Assembly (NCBI GenBank): GCA_013042025.1
Contig: JABDQY010000074.1
Coordinates: forward strand, 1 to 8,272
Direction of reading: 5' to 3'
Source of the DNA: Bacteroidia bacterium
GTDB lineage: Bacteria; Bacteroidota; Bacteroidia; NS11-12g; UBA9320
DNA: 8,272 nt
The notes under the pieces were generated by a model that was given only the letters and a program-made list of their open reading frames with translations, searched no databases and was not told where the DNA came from. Below, piece by piece: positions 6,575 through 8,272 of the stretch (position 1 is its first letter; the number at the start of each line of letters is the position of its first letter). The translations under genes were made by a program, and so were the position numbers.

Positions 6575-7263
6575 TGAAGTATTTGTTGCTAAGCAACTCA
6601 TCCAATAGTGGAGAAAGCTATATGGAGTGGTGTAAGGCTAAAATTTCAAGTTTTGTTGAAGAGCATACAGAGAATATTATTTTCATACCTTATGCTGCGG
6701 CCTCATTTTCATTCGATGAATACACAGAGAACGTAAACAACGCTCTCCAAGATTTTAACATAGCTGTAAAAAACATTGCCTCATTTGATAATCCAATAGA
6801 GGCAATTAATCAAGCATCAGCCATATTTGTTGGTGGAGGGAATACATTTCACTTGGTTAACCAAATGCAAGAGAAAGGTTTGATTGAGGCTATTCAAAAG
6901 AAGGTGAAATCAGGAACGCCATACGTAGGATGGAGTGCAGGATCAAACGTATTTTGTCCTTCAATATGCACTACAAACGATATGCCGATAACACAACCAC
7001 AATCGTTTAATGCATTGAATTTGATTGACTTACAGATTAATCCTCACTACACAGAAAAAACTATTCCGAATCACGGTGGTGAATCAAGAGATCAGCGTTT
7101 AAAGGAGTATCTGTATGTAAATCCAGAAGAAACAGTTCTGTGCCTTCCTGAGGCATCGTATGTAGAATTCAATGGTACAGTTAGAACTTATATTGGAGCT
7201 AGTGATGGAAAATTGCTTAGTTCTGAAGGAACAAAAATTATATCCTCAGGAACTGAGTTGTAA
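6574..7263 (+). CDS. pepE: Peptidase E (alpha-aspartyl dipeptidase, family S51)
   Basis: The 229-residue protein is the same length as Salmonella PepE and shows the S51 hallmarks in register with it, offset by one residue. Ser121 lies in GWSAGSN (119-125) as nucleophile, Asp136 in TTNDMPI, and His158 in INPHYT. GGGNTFHL (87-94) matches the conserved glycine-rich turn, and EASYVEF (193-199) the late strand. There is no signal peptide, so it is cytoplasmic. The known family activity is hydrolysis of dipeptides with an N-terminal aspartate, releasing Asp in peptide turnover. The start ATG overlaps the FKBP stop codon by one base, implying translational coupling with the upstream gene. No terminator with a T-run follows; only a weak AT-rich hairpin (GTAAAA/TTTTAC, 7260-7276) spans the stop codon. 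A related S51 enzyme such as a cyanophycinase-like peptidase is less likely, given the length and these motifs. Confidence 0.93.
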   Translation: MKYLLLSNSSNSGESYMEWCKAKISSFVEEHTENIIFIPYAAASFSFDEYTENVNNALQDFNIAVKNIASFDNPIEAINQASAIFVGGGNTFHLVNQMQEKGLIEAIQKKVKSGTPYVGWSAGSNVFCPSICTTNDMPITQPQSFNALNLIDLQINPHYTEKTIPNHGGESRDQRLKEYLYVNPEETVLCLPEASYVEFNGTVRTYIGASDGKLLSSEGTKIISSGTEL

Positions 7264-7297
7264 AATGATTTTTTACTGCAAGATGATTCTACATTAA

Positions 7298-7327
7298 TTT
7301 GAAATTTCTAAATCGGTTGTATAATTG
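7298..7327 (+). promoter_or_regulatory. Candidate promoter for the small lipoprotein gene
   Basis: TTTG at 7298-7301, an 18-nt spacer and TATAATTG at 7320-7327 fit the Bacteroidota pattern (TTTG, then TAnnTTTG) with one mismatch in the -7 box. It lies 21 nt ahead of the ATG at 7349, and the A-rich leader before that ATG is typical of translation starts in this phylum. It suggests the lipoprotein gene is transcribed separately from the ABC-F/FKBP/PepE cluster. Confidence 0.4.
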
Positions 7328-7348
7328 TAATCAAATAAATAAAAATAG

Positions 7349-7897
7349 ATGAAAAATTTAAGCTTTGTACTTTTAATGGTTGTTGCCGCTTCTTTTGGTA
7401 TTACGAATACTGCATGTTCAGATTCACCAGTAGCTCCAACTCCAGTTGATACTACTGACACAACTGGTGGCGGTGGTGAAGATCCTATTGTAAATGGATT
7501 TAAAATTGGTTTTGACCAATACGATTTAACAATTGAAAAAGCTAAAACATATGGTGTTTATAACACAGCTGCAGATAGAACGTATATATATGTTTCAGGA
7601 AATGATGGTAAAAACGGCGATGCCGATTTTGATTTTGAATTCCCTGGAAATATGATTGGAACATTTACCAACCAAGGTGGTGGATCTGTTATGTTTTCTT
7701 GCGGTACTGGTACAGTAGGCGATATTAAGAGAGAAGAGTTTTCTTCAGATGCTGGATTGTTTACTGTTGAAGTAACTGAATACAACGCTGTAGGAGATGT
7801 AATTAAAGGTACATTCTCTGGTAAAGTTAAAAAAGGAACGAATACATATGACGTTTCAAAAGGATACTTTGAAGTTGAGCGTTTAGCAGACGAATAA
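7349..7897 (+). CDS. Putative lipoprotein of unknown function
   Basis: A 182-residue protein. It has a signal sequence (KN, then a hydrophobic core to about residue 18) ending in TNTAC with Cys23. The -3 position is Asn, so the lipobox is weak, but the Ser-Asp-Ser sequence after the Cys is common in Bacteroidota lipoproteins. Residues 24-48 are a low-complexity Pro/Thr/Asp/Gly linker (PVDTTDTTGGGGED). The remaining about 135 residues look all-beta: alternating hydrophobic strands, an acidic stretch DADFDFEF (91-98), GGGSVMFSC (110-118), and IKGTFSGKV (152-160) leading to YDVSKGYFEV (167-176). The IxGTFSGxV...F pattern is seen in small Bacteroidota beta-barrel-like lipoproteins, but I cannot name a family. 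One lone cysteine (Cys118) remains in the mature domain. It probably has its own promoter and ends at the shared terminator. The function is unknown; a cell-surface or periplasmic binding role is only a guess. Confidence 0.88.
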   Translation: MKNLSFVLLMVVAASFGITNTACSDSPVAPTPVDTTDTTGGGGEDPIVNGFKIGFDQYDLTIEKAKTYGVYNTAADRTYIYVSGNDGKNGDADFDFEFPGNMIGTFTNQGGGSVMFSCGTGTVGDIKREEFSSDAGLFTVEVTEYNAVGDVIKGTFSGKVKKGTNTYDVSKGYFEVERLADE

Positions 7898-7913
7898 GAA
7901 ATTCATTATATAT

Positions 7914-7945
7914 AAAAAGCCCTTCAAAATTTGAAGGGCTTTTTT
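7914..7945. terminator. Bidirectional rho-independent terminator between convergent genes
   Basis: GCCCTTCAAA (7919-7928) and TTTGAAGGGC (7930-7939) are perfect complements around one base. In practice this gives a strong stem with a small A/T loop. A-run 7914-7918 and T-run 7940-7945 flank it, so transcripts in either direction end in U-tracts. It lies 17 nt past the lipoprotein stop codon and 21 nt past the stop codon of the minus-strand T9SS gene, serving both. Confidence 0.94.
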
Positions 7946-7965
7946 ATTGGATATTTTTTAAACTT

Positions 7966-8272
7966 TTATCGATACACTAACTGCTGGTGCATTGTGGCAT
8001 CTTCAAACGTTAGCGTTACGATAAAAATACCGGTTGACATATTTGCTGAAGACAGGTCAATTTGGTTTAGCCCTCTTATTACATTCCCCTTATACACTTC
8101 TTGTCCCAGATGATTTCGAATAGCTACCTGAGCGAAAGAGTTTTGATTGTCAATCATGATAACTCCAGTGGAAGGGTTAGGCCACATTGTGAAGTCTTTT
8201 AATGGTGTATTATGAATACTTCCAGTACCAGCAACCTTAACAGTTCGATATGATGAAGAAGTGCAATTTTCA
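7966..8272 (-). CDS. C-terminal end of a T9SS-secreted protein (5' end outside window)
   Basis: The frame stays open from the stop codon at 7968-7966 to the right edge, giving 101 residues. The ATG at 8187 is an internal Met, not the start, because coding-like sequence continues upstream of it (ENCTSSSYRTVKVAGTG). That upstream piece, with a cysteine and a T-V-K-V strand, looks like the last strand of a PKD/Ig-like domain. The rest is a type A T9SS sorting domain: MWPNPSTG, then MIDNQN, VAIRNHLGQEVYKG, LSSANMSTGIFIVTLTF and a terminal LVYR. The parent protein should cross the outer membrane through the Por/type IX system, with the tail removed or used for anchoring. The nature of the main domain cannot be told from this window. 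Confidence 0.9.
   Translation of the reverse strand, partial: ENCTSSSYRTVKVAGTGSIHNTPLKDFTMWPNPSTGVIMIDNQNSFAQVAIRNHLGQEVYKGNVIRGLNQIDLSSANMSTGIFIVTLTFEDATMHQQLVYR

Noticed and set aside
7260..7276. AT-rich hairpin GTAAAA/TTTTAC spanning the pepE stop codon
   Set aside because: Six weak base pairs and no following T-run; not a credible terminator.
7558..7785. Minus-strand open frame of 75 codons
   Set aside because: Antisense to the lipoprotein gene, with no recognisable features and no matching promoter.
7931..8113. Plus-strand open frame of 60 codons
   Set aside because: Starts inside the terminator stem region and runs antisense to a T9SS sorting domain.

Overview
The window looks like a chromosomal segment from a member of the Bacteroidota, most likely a Flavobacteriia-type organism. 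The DNA is AT-rich and genes start without Shine-Dalgarno sequences. Several upstream regions carry matches or near-matches to the Bacteroidota -7 box TAnnTTTG. Two proteins end in a type IX secretion (Por) sorting domain, and there are lipoproteins and an RRM protein of the kind common in this phylum. No mobile element, CRISPR array, tRNA or rRNA was seen, and no gene-free stretch exceeds about 130 bases.

Left part, all on the minus strand (read right to left): a bile acid:sodium symporter (BASS) family transporter (4116 to 3262); a single-RRM RNA-binding protein (3136 to 2870) with a long leader and a strong terminator; a large secreted right-handed beta-helix protein with a T9SS C-terminal tail (2737 to 638); and the N-terminal 177 codons of a secreted CocE/NonD-type serine hydrolase (533 to 1) that runs off the left edge.

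Right part: a 106-bp divergent intergenic region separates the transporter from a tight plus-strand cluster. The cluster is a YbiT-like ABC-F ATPase (4223-5842), an FKBP-type peptidyl-prolyl isomerase lipoprotein (5852-6574) and a peptidase E family dipeptidase (6574-7263). Gaps of 9 and -1 nt argue for one transcript with translational coupling. A small putative lipoprotein of unknown function (7349-7897) follows, probably from its own promoter. It converges, through a bidirectional terminator, on the C-terminal end of another T9SS-secreted protein (7966 to the right edge, minus strand).

Functionally this is mostly housekeeping and cell-envelope biology: translation (ABC-F), envelope protein folding (FKBP), dipeptide turnover (PepE), solute transport (BASS), RNA binding (RRM) and secreted proteins. 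I did not find a clear new multi-gene system. The most notable signal is in the ABC-F protein. The Walker A motif of its second ATPase domain and the signature motif of its first are both degenerate. These two elements together form one of its two ATP sites, so it appears to have one canonical and one degenerate site.
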